Below are positions 25,701 to 37,344 of a stretch of 64,000 nucleotides of DNA, in pieces. A program made the translations under genes and the position numbers. The stretch spans positions 2,170,001 to 2,234,000 of the forward strand of contig NC_045148.1 of NCBI RefSeq assembly GCF_008831285.2. The letters run 5' to 3'. The stretch is from Nymphaea colorata (lineage: Eukaryota > Streptophyta > Magnoliopsida > Nymphaeales > Nymphaeaceae). The notes under the pieces were generated by a model. That model worked only from the letters and a program-made list of their open reading frames with translations, did not search any database and was not told the DNA's origin. Each line of letters starts with the position of its first letter. Within the stretch, counting starts at the first letter, position 1.

Positions 25701-25761
25701 CGTGGAGCAAACTTCAGTGTGGTACTTCAAGCTAGACAAGCTAAAAAACCTAATATTGATA

Positions 25762-26931
25762 TCAATTGTATATGGTTACAGGAGGGATTTTAAACTTGGA
25801 GTCCCTAAGAAATGGCACAGCTTCTGGTTGTTCAATCAAATCCCTATAGAACGCATACTCTGCCTCGTAATCGTGCAAATGGAGCTCAGCTTTCTGGTTC
25901 GTGTGGTAGTGATGCTTCGCATCAACTGATTTACCAAACCCGAAAACGTCGACCTTCTCACACACACCCAATGCAAGCATGATTGCTTGCATACCCGATG
26001 AGTAATGGAACAAGTTTCCATCATGGGCAACACTCCATTCTTCAAGGGACTTCCCCGTCGTCTCCACAAATCTTTTCAACGAGTAGTACTTCACAATCCT
26101 GGAACACAGCGTGTCGAAACGGGCATCTGTGATGACCAATGGAGCCTTATGAGTTCGGTTGCAGTACTGGAAATCCATGAAATGCACTGCCTGGCAAATG
26201 TACATAACCATGGGGACGTTTTCTCCATATGGGTGGCAGAAGCAACTGGGTCTCCTTGAACAGAGATGCAAGATGTTACTGTTAACGAACGAAATCGTGG
26301 TTTTCGAGCCAACATTTCGCTGGAATCCTTCAGTCCTCGCATTGTTCAATCTGACCACCATTTCATGGCTATCTATCAACTCCCCGTATTCTTTCTTCAG
26401 CAGAATCCCGCTGTTCCCCACAACCGCACATGATGCATACGGTCGGTTTGTTGGAACTGAACCATAATGCCGATCAAGAGGGCCCTTAACAAGTGACACC
26501 AACTCACTCATGATCTCAGGCTGAAACCGCTTTTTCATCACCCAATTGCGCAGAGATTGACGAAATTCCGGCCATAGAGCGCTGTACCTGGGGTTCATGA
26601 GCTGTACCGGAATTCGACTGGGCCGCACATACGTTCCTTCATGGTTATCCTGCCGCCACGAAGAGATGGATCGAGGGCGGCCCTGACGATGAGTCCACTC
26701 GAGCATATCGTTGATCTGACGCCGAGTATCTGACTCGCCGATCTCAATAGCAGCATAGGTCAGGAAAGTCTCATTCAAAGCAGGAAGAGGCAAAACATCT
26801 ATGCCAGATGCAGGTCTGGCTTCCAGAGTAGCAGAAATGGAACTCCGGCGAATCACAACACGCGAGGCCAGCACAGTGCAAACAACAATTAGCAGAAAGA
26901 CGCTGAGGAGGGGCCGGATTGGTCGTTTCAT
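25762..26931 (-). CDS. sialyltransferase-like protein, GT29 (SIA1/MGP2 type)
   Basis: A single uninterrupted coding exon of 389 aa. It is a type II Golgi protein: short basic cytosolic end (MKRPIR), membrane anchor at about 8-22, stem, then the GT29 catalytic domain. Sialylmotif L spans about 165-210 (SCAVVGNSG, then VRLNNA); motif S spans about 305-335 (FHYSSGMQAI, then DVFGFGK); motif III is HHYHTNQ at 340-346; motif VS is HDYEAE at 353-358. Potential N-glycosylation sites are N53 and N258. The N-terminus MKRPIRPLLS and the C-terminal FKIPPV resemble Arabidopsis SIA1/MGP2 as I recall it, rather than SIA2. Plants lack confirmed sialic acid; family members act on pectin or arabinogalactan glycans and matter for pollen tubes. 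The ATG at 26931 is preceded directly by a pyrimidine tract and TTACAG, as expected of a 5' UTR intron acceptor. An in-frame ATG at 27054 would add 41 residues but would displace the anchor from the N-terminus. Confidence 0.93.
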   Translation of the reverse strand: MKRPIRPLLSVFLLIVVCTVLASRVVIRRSSISATLEARPASGIDVLPLPALNETFLTYAAIEIGESDTRRQINDMLEWTHRQGRPRSISSWRQDNHEGTYVRPSRIPVQLMNPRYSALWPEFRQSLRNWVMKKRFQPEIMSELVSLVKGPLDRHYGSVPTNRPYASCAVVGNSGILLKKEYGELIDSHEMVVRLNNARTEGFQRNVGSKTTISFVNSNILHLCSRRPSCFCHPYGENVPMVMYICQAVHFMDFQYCNRTHKAPLVITDARFDTLCSRIVKYYSLKRFVETTGKSLEEWSVAHDGNLFHYSSGMQAIMLALGVCEKVDVFGFGKSVDAKHHYHTNQKAELHLHDYEAEYAFYRDLIEQPEAVPFLRDSKFKIPPVTIYN

Positions 26932-27640
26932 CTGTAACAGGCTGAAGGGGAAGAACGTATGGGTGTTAAAGGAATGGAAGAAAACCAAAAGGATGGAAAA
27001 GGGTCCACCGAACTCTAAGCGAAAGCCTCGCCATTCCCGCAGGAGCTCTTGCATCAAATCTATAGACAAAGAAAACGGGGTTCTGGTGGTATTCCCTTCA
27101 AAGAAACGGGACCATAAACCAGAGAGAGAGAGAGAAAGAGAGAGAATAGGAAAGAAAAAAAAAAAACTCAGAAACAGCTCAAGGCTAGAGAGGGACAACC
27201 GCAGAAAGAGAGACAGGGAAGCGAAAATGAAAAAAGGAACTCCAACACAGCAGAAACCTACAAAAAGGGGAATCCCCAATGGGCGAGCGAGAGAGACATA
27301 GGTCTCAGAGGCAAACTAGAAACACAACATCCAGCTCAAAATCACTGCCGTTACCACATTTAACAAATCAAATTCGCACAACACACAACAACCCAGAAAA
27401 GGAAAAAGAAAAGCAACGAGAGAGAGAATAGGAAAAGAAAGAAAAACCAGCTCCCCACCTCACCCCTCCTTCTCTCCCCTTCCCCACGACCAAAAGGAGC
27501 CAACACCCAATCAACCTGCCTGTCTTCAACAGATTATCCCCTCCGTTTACAAGACGAGATCTAGAACGATAAAGATCTCTCTCTCTCTCTCGCTCCTCTC
27601 TTAACAGGCTTCTTTTCCTCTGAAACCCCAATCATATAGC
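26932..27640 (-). promoter_or_regulatory. GT29 5' UTR/promoter side with probable leader intron
   Basis: CT-rich on the minus strand (GAGAGA tracts on plus at 27121-27147 and 27410-27430), typical of plant leaders. The string TTCAGCCTGTTACAG abutting the ATG looks like a 3' splice site. I did not fix the donor; GTAGGT near 27263 is one option. Confidence 0.4.
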
Positions 27641-30600
27641 CACTGAGAATAAGACACCAAGTTGGAGTTGAAGATCCGACGGTATGATTTCTGCTGCCAT
27701 TAACGATCAGAACATCTCTAAAATAATCACACCAGTGGTGAATTTAAATGTTTATTAAATGCGGCATCTTCCAACGTGTTTCTCTGCCTCCCCCAAGCGC
27801 TTCCGGCCTCAGATCGATCAAAAGGTCCCACCCCACCTCTCCCTTTTTCTCGTTTTGCGTGGGACGACGGAGGCGTGGGCCTCATCCTTCATCAGGTCCA
27901 GCCCGGCGTGCCCCATTCCGTTTAAAACTAAGTTACCTAAGGAGTCGCATCTTCTTCCTCAATGGCCGTCGAGTTTGTCGAAAACTCTTGTATATATTTT
28001 TTTGTAGCATTAGAAAGAAAGTGGATAGGAGTAACCGAAACGAATCACGTTCTATATCTTAGATCTTAAAACATGACAGTCGGTTTTATTTTTCAGTTTC
28101 TTTCTGTTCATCGCAGAATATTCAAAATCAAGTTGATCTAGAACGGGGGTTTTGACGCACCAGCTGTGGCTGGTAGGCAGACGAATCATCAATTTGAGCT
28201 TCAACGAATTGGCTTTGAATCACTTTAAAGTGATGGGAGACGGCAGTGGGGCGGGCTTCGATAATATACTCCACTTAAAAACTGTAAAACTTAGTTGATT
28301 TACCAAAGAAAATATGTTAAGGTAATGGTTAAAATACTTTTTTCATGCAACAAAGAGGATTTTTTTTTAATATTTACTTGGTGAAAATTGTCTTTAGCAA
28401 TGCCAATCAAGATCAAAATAAGATATAAAAAAAAATTGAACTTCAAACCCCAATGATATGTGAATTACTCATATAAAATATAAAAAATGAATTGCTCAAA
28501 TCATTATCTATCTCAGCTTCTCAACCTCAAAATTTTTGGAGAAATTGATTACCATGTTAAGTTTATTTACATTGGTTCTCAAAACCTTTGGAGATAGGAC
28601 GGTAAGTTTACATTGGATGCCTTTCTGACAGGTGACAACTGGAGATATATGGATCCCACTAAGATGACCCGAGGATATCACCTGGCCTTTTCATGCGCGG
28701 GCCTGGACCTGCACCGGACTACACTAGAACCCAGACCCGATCTACAAATGTTTTGGTCGGTGGATCGGTTGCCCTCTTTTGGCTGTTCTGGATCTGACCC
28801 AGATGTGACTCCCCACCTGGCTAGCTGTGGCAGTGGCACCCCACCTTCGTCCGTTTACAGTGTATGTTTGGATCTGGATCTGCATCACAAACCACAACAT
28901 TGTCCTACTTTAGACTGGTCCAGATTCCAATTGATAAGTTCCAGGCCACCAAAAGAGAGAGAGAATCCAGTTTCTCTTTGTGCAGCCGCCGCAAGTTTCC
29001 AGACACACTACCTAATAGATTAGATCCAGTGAGACCCACCCCAGATTCGAACATCATCTCATTGTTTGAGACATAATTGGCAGATGACTGGGTCATCGGG
29101 TTAGTGAGTTGACTAAGTCGAGTTTTAAAATAACTATAATGAAAATCACTCACTGGGTTGAATTGGGCGAGTAAGGTCAAGTCGGGCCAAATCAGGGTGA
29201 GTTGGGCCGAGTCAAGCCAAGCCAGGGGCAAGCCGGGCTAACCTTAATTATTGGCCATGTTTTTTTAGGGATCCGAGCTAATTCGGGCAATTCTCGAGCC
29301 AATGAGGTGAGTTTGCCAACTATGGTTTGATGTTCAACATTTTCTCAGTAGCGATGTGAAGCGTTTTGGATTTAGATGTTGTTCATTTATACTATATTTG
29401 GTTTAATTAGATCATATTCTGATCATATCTAGATTCATATTAGGGTTCGAAATCTTGAAACCAAAACGGAAGTAAGATCTCCTGATGAATGGAGGAATCT
29501 CACTCCAAAGCCCCTACCCAACCCCTTGTCCTCTTAAAATACATGATTTAACTTTCATCATTATCAAAGTTAGAACTTGAATTTACATCGAATTCGAGAT
29601 TGATCATAGTTTGGGTCCTTCTGGATTTACCCGATTTCACTTACTGAATTTAATTTCAGGTCAGTAATCAAATTTTAATGACTTATTTACATCCATAATT
29701 CTTAGTTCCTGCGTTTTCAAGCTAAATTTTTAACCTTTTTTAAAAAAAATACTTGAAGTACTAAGCATACAGAAAGCCGAAAAAACTTTTTAAAAAAATT
29801 GTAAAAAAGTTTACAGACGAAGCTTGTTTATAAACCCGAGAAACTGCATCTGATGCCTTACCATTAAAGCCATTAACTATCAACTTTGGAAGCATACAGA
29901 AGAAACTTGTCAATGAACCCCAAAAAGTTTGATTGCATGATGAGAAAAAACTGGCTTCCCTTTATTGGAAGAAGTGAACGACCTTGAAAAACAAAAGTCG
30001 CTTAAATGAAAAGTTGTTGATATTATCCTCTCTTTCTAAGCAAATGCCTTTTCGACCAAGCTATATATTTTCAGAAAAGTGTTCAATAATTTCTTATGTC
30101 ATTTCACCTGCGACGTGAGAATAACAACGGTTGCGTATAAAAACAAAATAATTTTTTTTTCTTTTTTGAAATTTGTCTCTGACTTACATAAGCAGTTGAC
30201 AAATCCATAATACCACATTAACTGTGATTGGTAAGTTACTCTTGAAGAAAAATTAAGTAATTTCGTTATTTAGTACTGCAAACAGCAAAAGGGATTTCTT
30301 TCATTTGAAAAATGCAGTTGATGTCATTTTATTTGGGCATGATTTTTAAAATAAAAAAACAGCTGCCATTCACCATTTTAACTCCAAACCTGATTTGAAG
30401 GGAATTAAGTAAAGGAAAGGATGGAATTAGCAATAACAAATGGGAGCAAAATAGTCGGATGTCAATCGAACGGACCCGTATCACTACGGATGTGGATCTT
30501 AGGTGTCTGGATCTTGGATTTGCATTATGGTTTGAGAGATAAAAATCTATGGTATGTGTTTGAGATGTATGAAAATCTAAGTGTGGCAGAGTATTAACAC

Positions 30601-31901
30601 CTAAATTGAAGGCAGTGGCGTAGCCACATGGTGACTTGTGTGGGCAATTGCCTATAACAATTTCTTAAAAGTTCTTTATTTTTAAATGAGAATTTTAAAT
30701 ATTTATCCTTACATACATATAAGTACCCACCAAATTTGAGTATTTTTAAAGTAATTTTTTTTTTTAGCTTATTCATTTGAAAGTATGCGGAAAAAGAAAA
30801 AGGAAAAGTTAAATTTGATTACATCTTGAAAGTTGATCCGTGATCGGTGTGGCCCATGAGGAGCTGCCTTATCGAAAAGCTTCTTTAACTCGATGAAAAG
30901 AAAACAATAAAAAGGACAGACTTTGATTAAGGATTCGGAAACGGGCCGTTCTCCTGTTCCTTTCATGGCCGTATAAATTTTTAAAACGAGACAAAGAACT
31001 AAACTGGCGACGGCAACTGAGAGAGGGCCCCAAGCCATTAAAGTTGTAGGAATATGGAGACTTAAGAGGTGTTTGAGTGGTAGTTTATTTAACGTAAACA
31101 AGTCTCCCAAAGAACCAAAGGTTGGGTAGGGGATTCGGCTTTTTCCGGGCAGTGAGTCGAGTCCCGCTCACCCGAAGTAGTTGCTAACGAAAAATACGTT
31201 TTCCATGATAGGGTAGATAAGTTTCGGCAAGAAGATAAATGATTGGGTTCCTCTGAGGTTTAGTGAGGTCCAGTGGCTGGTAGATATGACTAGCTGTTGG
31301 ATCGAGTGACATAGGCCTTATCTCATTCTGCAAGCCAATAAAGTCCTAGTTGTTTCGGGTAAAAATGTCAACGGATCAGATTCTAATCGCATAAGCTCCT
31401 AACTATATCCGTTTTTCAAATACGAACAAACAAAAGTCATATGTACAAATGTGAATATGAAATCTGGTTTCACAATTCGAATCCGATTTTTACATTCATA
31501 TCCGAATCTGAATCTGAATTTTGAGCCGAATTTGACCAGATTTCAAATTTCAATTGCACACTAAAAAGGAGCTTGATTTTATGAAAAACCAAATTTATTT
31601 TATAAATGCCTGACAAAAACATAGTTTTGGAAACCTGGTTTGAATGTTTGGATGACGATACCAAGAGGTGGCAAAACTCAATTTTGCCTGAAAAACCTAG
31701 GGGAGGTGGCTTTATCAAATTTGAGTTTTGGTCAAATCCAATTCTTATGTGTCATCTAAGTAGGCTTGAAATGACATTTTGGACGCAAAATCATTCAAAT
31801 TTTTGAGTTGTTTCTTGTGCCAGTTGCAATACCTGTGGCCAGTGACCAAGCTACAAAAATTTCATTTTAAAAATTCAGAATTACATTATGATGATTTAAA
31901 A

Positions 31902-31939
31902 ATTAAAATAAAATAAAATAAAATAAAATAAAATAAAAA
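31902..31939. repeat. (AAAAT)n pentanucleotide repeat
   Basis: About seven consecutive AAAAT units. Confidence 0.9.
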
Positions 31940-33213
31940 AATTCTATCTCCACGAATGCGTGTGAGTGGAAGAAAGGAGCCATGTATGTAGTTAATGGTG
32001 TGACACATTGACTTAAATACAAAAAGTATAAGTTTGGGATTTCTTATTATCATTTCATACCATATGATGATCGTATCATGTCAACTGCATTGTGAGGTTA
32101 GAGAAGCAAAGGCATGTTTGACGCAAAGACGGCGGCAGACATCAGGCTCACTTGAAAAGGAAAATGACATTCCTTTGCTGCAATGTCTACGCTGCGTGTA
32201 TCTCACGAAAGTCCGGTTCTAACTGGACTGGATGGAGACGACGATGTCTGGGGAAGGTCGTTTCCAAGAAAAGAGAAACAAGTGTTGCTCTTTGCTTATT
32301 CCAAACCTCTCAGTCAAAAGGATTTAAACCGGATATACACATGTATTTGTATTTTTGGATGATTAACAAAGAAAAGTCATATCTGAATCTGAATCTGAAA
32401 TCCGATTTTACAATTTGATCCGATTTTTACATTTACATTTGTATTTAAATCCGAGTCAAAGTTACAAACCAAATCTGGCCAATTTTCGAAACGTCGGAGC
32501 ATTTTTATTAAATCCGAAAACAATTTGATTTCTGTCAATTGTTGGGTGTGAACTGTAGTCCCATCATATTTAATAGGCCAAATCTATGACGTTATAATAC
32601 TTATGATATGACTTCAAGTAGTGGTAGTTAGTGCTCAACAATTTAATGCATATAATGGACCTTCCCCAGTTGATTTTGATTAATTTCCAGCAGCTACTGT
32701 GTGGGATTTCAAGGTAGATCTGTGTGTTTGACCCCCAAAACGGTATACAAATTAATTCCTTCTTGTATGTCAACGATCTCCCCAGATCCTCCCCTGGTTC
32801 TTCCTTTGTTAACAATATCATTTTTTAATTTTGTTTTTTTGTTAGGTGCATCAGCTTCTATTATGGCGCCCACCGCATCATGTGATTCAAGCATGAGGTA
32901 AACCATGGATTGTAATGCCCCAAATGTTTAGTCTTGTATCGAAAATTATGAGAGATCTTATAAAGAGAGGTCATGAATGAGATGATTGTCTTGGTTCCTA
33001 GTCTTTTTAGGATTGAAACCGAAACTGCTAAGAGGCAGGTTGTGATCCGTCGAACCAGAGACCCAAGTCTGAGAGTGGGTCGGGTTGTTACATGAATCGT
33101 GTTCTACTTGTTTCAGATGCTGGGTTGGAATTGCGCGCACTCATTTATTGATCAGAAATCATAGATATGGACACAAGCCCTATGGTATGGTTTGGATCTG
33201 GGATCAAGTCAAT

Positions 33214-33640
33214 TAGGGATGTCAATACATTTGATTTGGATCTGATATCCAACCCAACTGTTTCAAAAAAATCGGAAATGAACAAAAACTTTAAAAATCT
33301 GATTAGGAAATCAGATCAGATTCAAATTTAAGAAATAGCATTTGATCCAGATATACATAAATATCCAGTCGGATTTGGATACAGATTCAGCTCAAATTTG
33401 TTTTTAACCAAATATTCTATATCTAAGGTTCTTATGTTTTGAAAATCGGCCAAATTCGTATCAAAGTTCAGGTCATGATTCGGAAACGAATGTTTTTGGA
33501 TAGTGAAATCAGATTTTGGATTTGGATACGGTTTTTTTTTTTATTTGAATTTGAATTGAAAGCGGAATATATAAATATAAAAAAAAAGTGAATATGGTTA
33601 AGGTTATATCTAATTCAAATCTGATCCATTGACATCCCTA
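33214..33640. mobile_element. hAT-like non-autonomous element with 13-bp TIR
   Basis: 427 bp. It starts TAGGGATGTCAAT and ends ATTGACATCCCTA, a perfect 13-bp inverted repeat that continues imperfectly inward (GGATCTGATAT against GGATCAGATTT). The flanks AAGTCAAT and CATGCAAT match at 5 of 8 positions, compatible with a decayed 8-bp target duplication. There is no coding capacity. TAGGG-TGTCAA ends are typical of plant hAT-type MITEs. Confidence 0.75.
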
Positions 33641-33800
33641 CATGCAATTCATGTGAAGTTAGATTTCAATTCAGCTAGGCAAGTTAAGTCCAGTAGTTTC
33701 TTGATAAGGTATGGACTCCGATCTACTTTTTTTTTTTTTCATCAAATTCAGGCACTCAAAGTTCGCAATCAGATAATCCCAAGACATTTACGCCTTTCAT

Positions 33801-33844
33801 TTCTCTCTCTCTCTCTCTCTCTCTCTTTATATATATATATATAT
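33801..33844. repeat. compound microsatellite (TC)n(TA)n
   Basis: About 13 TC units followed by about 8 TA units. Confidence 0.95.
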
Positions 33845-34851
33845 CAGTTTCTTCGAGTGATCAAAAGGTCGAAGAAGTTGACCCCTCGCCTTGAAAGAGA
33901 TGCAGATGAAGTAAAAAAGGAAGTGGAAACAGACGAGATGAAGTAAACTGCAAAGTTTCAAATTTGTGCATGTCAAAGAAATTGGACCTGCACTTCCTTT
34001 AATGCGAAGAGTGAAATGAAAGGCAATACCGAAACAATGAACCAACTATAGTTGCTTAAATAACCACGCTTCAATCTAGACCAGGAATTATTTCAATTCA
34101 TTGATCTCCCCCTTATTTGCAATTCCTATCTCAGGGGGTGTTTGACAATAATAACAATTTATTATTGTTCTATAAATCTGTTCAAAAGATTGAAGCAAAT
34201 TTATATAACACTGTGCTATAGTAGGGTAATCTTTAAGGCATATTAATAAAACAGTAGCAAACTGTTCTCATCGCCAAATAGCTCACCTGAGTTGTACTAG
34301 AGTTGATTTCAAGGCCTCCATATTCTCATAATTGATCAAATCGCCACCAGCCTGCTCCAATTTCGTGGCGTCCAAGTTTTTTGGAGAATTACCTAGATTA
34401 TTAGTCTAAGCACAATTAAATAAACCAGTTTTTCAAAGTTTATTAATGGAGATTGTAAGTTGTAACGACCTAATTATCCCACTCTCACACGAGCTCGTGC
34501 TCTTAGTTTGGCGGATCTCAGTAATAGCGGTGATTTGAATTGAATGAATCGCAGAATAGCGAACAGAGTAGCAAGTAGGGGTTGGACCCAGAATTTTTTC
34601 ATGAGGAGGGCCTAATTATAGTTTCAATACTTATGGTGCAACGATTTGATAGCTCGGTAAGTTCAAGAAAATTCAATCACGAAAAACATAACTAAATGAG
34701 ACTTTTGTAACTATTTTGTTTATCAAAGCTATTGATTTTAGTTCTAGGTAATTCCCGAGATGGAAGCAAAGGTCTACCATAAATTGCAAATCAAATTACC
34801 AATTTAAAACGTTCAACCCAAATTCTAGAAAACGAAAACTAAGTGAAAATT

Positions 34852-35111
34852 GGATGTCAATGGATCAAATTCGAATTGCATATACTCGATTTGTTTTTCT
34901 GGATATTTAGATGTTTGGATTCGAATATAAATGAAGAAAAGTCATATTTGAATCCAAATCCGAAATCTGATTTTTATGTTCATATCTGAATCCAGTCGAT
35001 TAGAATACAGGATATAGAATATTTATTTAAAACCAAACGTGCTTTGAATTGAATCCCCAATTTGATTGGATATTCATACATATCTGAATCTGAAGCTGAT
35101 TGAATTGTCCT
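34852..35111. mobile_element. relative of the TAGGGATGTCAAT element family
   Basis: Starts GGATGTCAATGGATCAAATT and carries the family's runs of GAATCYGAATCYGAAA and GATTTTTAYGTTCATATCTG, as in the copies near 31.4, 32.3 and 49.0 kb. The right end is not clear. Confidence 0.5.
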
Positions 35112-35218
35112 TTCTTAAGTTCAAATCCAGTCCGATTTCTCAATCGGATAAGAGGCTTGTTTTCATATCTGATTTTTCTGAATAAGTTCAGTCGGATATC
35201 AAATTCAAATCAGATTTA

Positions 35219-35434
35219 TTGGCATACAAAAACTTCATGACAATGGCTGAAACTCTAAATCCAACGCAGTTCGTAAGGCTTATGAATGAATCGAGGAAGA
35301 AGTTACAAGAAACTGTTCTAAGTAACAAAAATTCCGGGTCTAAGATCCAATTCTATCAAACACAGGCTTGGTATTGGAAAAGGCGAGGAAAAGGTTTCGC
35401 TGGGCGGGGGGGGAGGAAATCAAATACTTGGTAA
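35219..35434 (+). other. short protein-like open frame of unknown nature
   Basis: A 71-codon frame whose first ATG is at 35237 (MTMAETLNPTQFVRLMNES). It is charged, less AT-biased than the flanks, and ends just after a donor-like TTGGTAAGA. It sits beside a degraded transposon. I recognise no domain; it may be a captured exon fragment or chance. Confidence 0.2.
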
Positions 35435-36508
35435 GATGGAGTATTGGAAATGGTAGAACTCTTGGACAGAGGAACGGAGTTGGGATAATTGATCATTTGG
35501 CCAGAGATGAATGATTTGTTTTTTGTGCAGAAAAAGTCTCAGATTTGTGTCAACCAGATATTCTATTATAGACAAGAATTAGTGGAAAAAGAGATCGATC
35601 TCCCTTTAATCCATTTGATTGTTTGAAATTTTGATTCAAGAATGGAATTCAATTCCTCCTCAAACGGAATCAAAATTTCAGGTTTTAGTTTCCTAATTCT
35701 AGAAACAAAATACCCTGTTTGTGTAATAATTTCAATTTCTTAAAAAATGGTATTTTTGATTCTAAATTCAACCATTTAAGCCTGTTAGATTGGACTAACT
35801 TTGAGTCTAGATTTTCATTCGGTATCCGCTCTACCATATCTAGAATTAAGAGCAACGCAAATTTCATAGGCCCAGATAGCGATGGAGCTCGTTATTTTGG
35901 TTTTCCTCCTAAGATATTTTATCTTTCATGAGAGAATTTGTCCCATGTAGAAAACAGAAACAAATAAATTAAGTAAACCTTAGAAGAAATAAAAATAATA
36001 ATAATAAACCATAGAGTTATTATTCATTGTAATGTGGAGAATAATACTATTTCGGAACATAACTACCATCCCCTAATGGAGTTCGTTTAACATTGATATC
36101 TCAGTTAGGGCGTGTTTGATTGTAAAAACTGGATCCAATTAGGAGATCGAATCCTTGAGACAATATCACCCAGCAAAATAACGCGAAACCCCCCAGTACG
36201 TGCGGATAAATTCGCAGTCAAGTACACAAGAACAGGAAAATAACGGCATAATGAAAGCAAACTGAAAAGTTTCAGTGCAAAACATCGCAAGTTCTTCTTT
36301 ACTTTCCAAGTGTGATATTTTGTTCTCATTCGATCTAACTATTCCCACATTGATCCATGACATTCCCAATACTAACAGTAAGTTTAAAGAAAATAAACTA
36401 ACGTTTTTGTAACTAAATGTTTTTATAAGTTGCACCACCTAGGGTTTATGACCCCCCCAACTTTCTCCAAGGGTTTTGTAACCGCAAAATCTTCCACTGT
36501 GGCCGGAC

Positions 36509-36772
36509 CTAGGGTTTGTGAGCCTTGTTTGTGTTGCCATTGGCGAAGCGGTCGCTGGAACCAGCGCTCGGGTCCAGACTGAGTCCCAGGGCGAGGCTCG
36601 GGCTGGGTCCAGGGTTAGGGTTTGGGCTCGGCTTGTGGACCCTCTGCTTCTTGAGCTCGGTCAGTAGAGCCTGCCTCTCCTGGTGCAAGAGGATGGCCTT
36701 CTTCCTCAGTCTCTCGTTCTCCTCCACCATGTAACGATTCTGCAGGTACAGCTTCAGGTTCAGCCTCTCCAT
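36509..36772 (-). CDS. LITTLE ZIPPER (ZPR) protein
   Basis: 87 aa starting MERLNLKLYLQN, the hallmark start of ZPR3/ZPR4-type proteins. Residues 4-43 form the leucine zipper with the ENERLRKKA core and QALLTELKKQ. The tail is Pro/Asn/Ser-rich and disordered. Known role: a microprotein without DNA-binding domain that pairs with HD-ZIP III factors (REVOLUTA, PHABULOSA) through the zipper and blocks them, limiting meristem and adaxial programmes; it is itself induced by HD-ZIP III. An acceptor (GTTACAG at 36783-36789) lies 10 nt upstream of the ATG, so at least one exon precedes it. Either that exon is 5' UTR (ZPR3/4 style) or it adds an in-frame N-terminus from about 37163-37344 (ZPR1/2 style), giving about 151 aa. 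Confidence 0.9.
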   Translation of the reverse strand: MERLNLKLYLQNRYMVEENERLRKKAILLHQERQALLTELKKQRVHKPSPNPNPGPSPSLALGLSLDPSAGSSDRFANGNTNKAHKP

Positions 36773-37162
36773 TGATGACCACCTGTAACGTTGTTATAAT
36801 ATAACGTTAAAAAAGAGGAACGTTAAAATCACGTCGATTTCTGGCCTGTACCCAATACGCGGCTCGTAAAGATATGCAAGTAACGTCGACAAAGGGGAAA
36901 CCAGAAAAATCATACCAAGCATATGAAGAACGAAAAATCTTTCAGTAAGACCGTAAGTTCAATTTAACGTTATTTTGAGGGAAATATCGGCAGAATAACG
37001 TTTTCTAAACGGCTCTGAGCCACCCATCTCAAGATGGACGGCCGAAGGAGGGGGGAAAGAACTAAGAAGGAAGCTCTCTATCCACTATAAAGCGTGCATC
37101 TCAAAAGATGGAAGGATCGATAAGAGAGAGGCAGAGAGAGAGAGAGAGAGAGAGATTGAGAC

Positions 37163-37344
37163 CTTCCTGTGGACTGTCTCTGGAACTTCTTCTCTTCTTT
37201 CTTGCGACTTCTTCTCCTTCTTCCTCTTCTGTTGACTGGCGATTGGGTTGGGGAGGGGAGAGGGAGACTGCGGAGGGGTAGAAATAGGGAGGAGGAGAAG
37301 GGGGACAAGGACAGGGACAGGGCCATCTTCATCATCATGAGCAT
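37163..37344 (-). other. possible upstream exon of the ZPR gene
   Basis: An open frame from an ATG at 37344 ends at AGGAAG/GTCTCA. Splicing to 36782 keeps frame and would join a basic stretch (NRRGRRRRSRKKEEKKFQRQ) to WSS-MERLN. The donor is weak (GTCTCA, then CT repeats), the N-terminus is built from low-complexity ATG/CT sequence, and another frame is also open here. It may equally be untranslated leader. Confidence 0.4.

Larger units (their letters stand above)
16288..25761. other. repeat-rich intergenic region
   Basis: About 9.5 kb with no gene that I can support. It contains TA-linked MITE copies (about 17.7-21.1 kb), a foldback element bounded by AGGGGCGGAG (21873-22060), CT/CA/TA microsatellites, fragments related to the GATCYGRATCTG-rich element family (18.2-18.7 kb) and a CTCGACTC/GAGTCGAG-rich element at about 22.2-22.65 kb. 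The 23.0-25.7 kb part is plainer single-copy-like sequence and includes the GT29 3' flank. Confidence 0.6.
27641..36508. other. intergenic region with transposon remnants
   Basis: About 8.9 kb without a supportable gene. It contains a hAT-like element (33214-33640) and relatives at about 31.36-31.56, 32.32-32.52 and 34.85-35.11 kb, a GGCAATTGCC-type element near 30.6 kb, an (AAAAT)n tract and CT/TA microsatellites. A short frame at 35219-35434 looks somewhat protein-like but has no known domain. Confidence 0.55.

Noticed and set aside
26801-27301. 166-codon plus-strand frame antisense to the GT29 gene
   Set aside because: Its basic, GR/ER-rich composition comes from GA tracts and from the complement of the real GT29 gene.
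28613-29023. 136-codon frame with no stop
   Set aside because: It overlaps sequence with GATCTGGATCTG-type repeat content, and no domain is visible.
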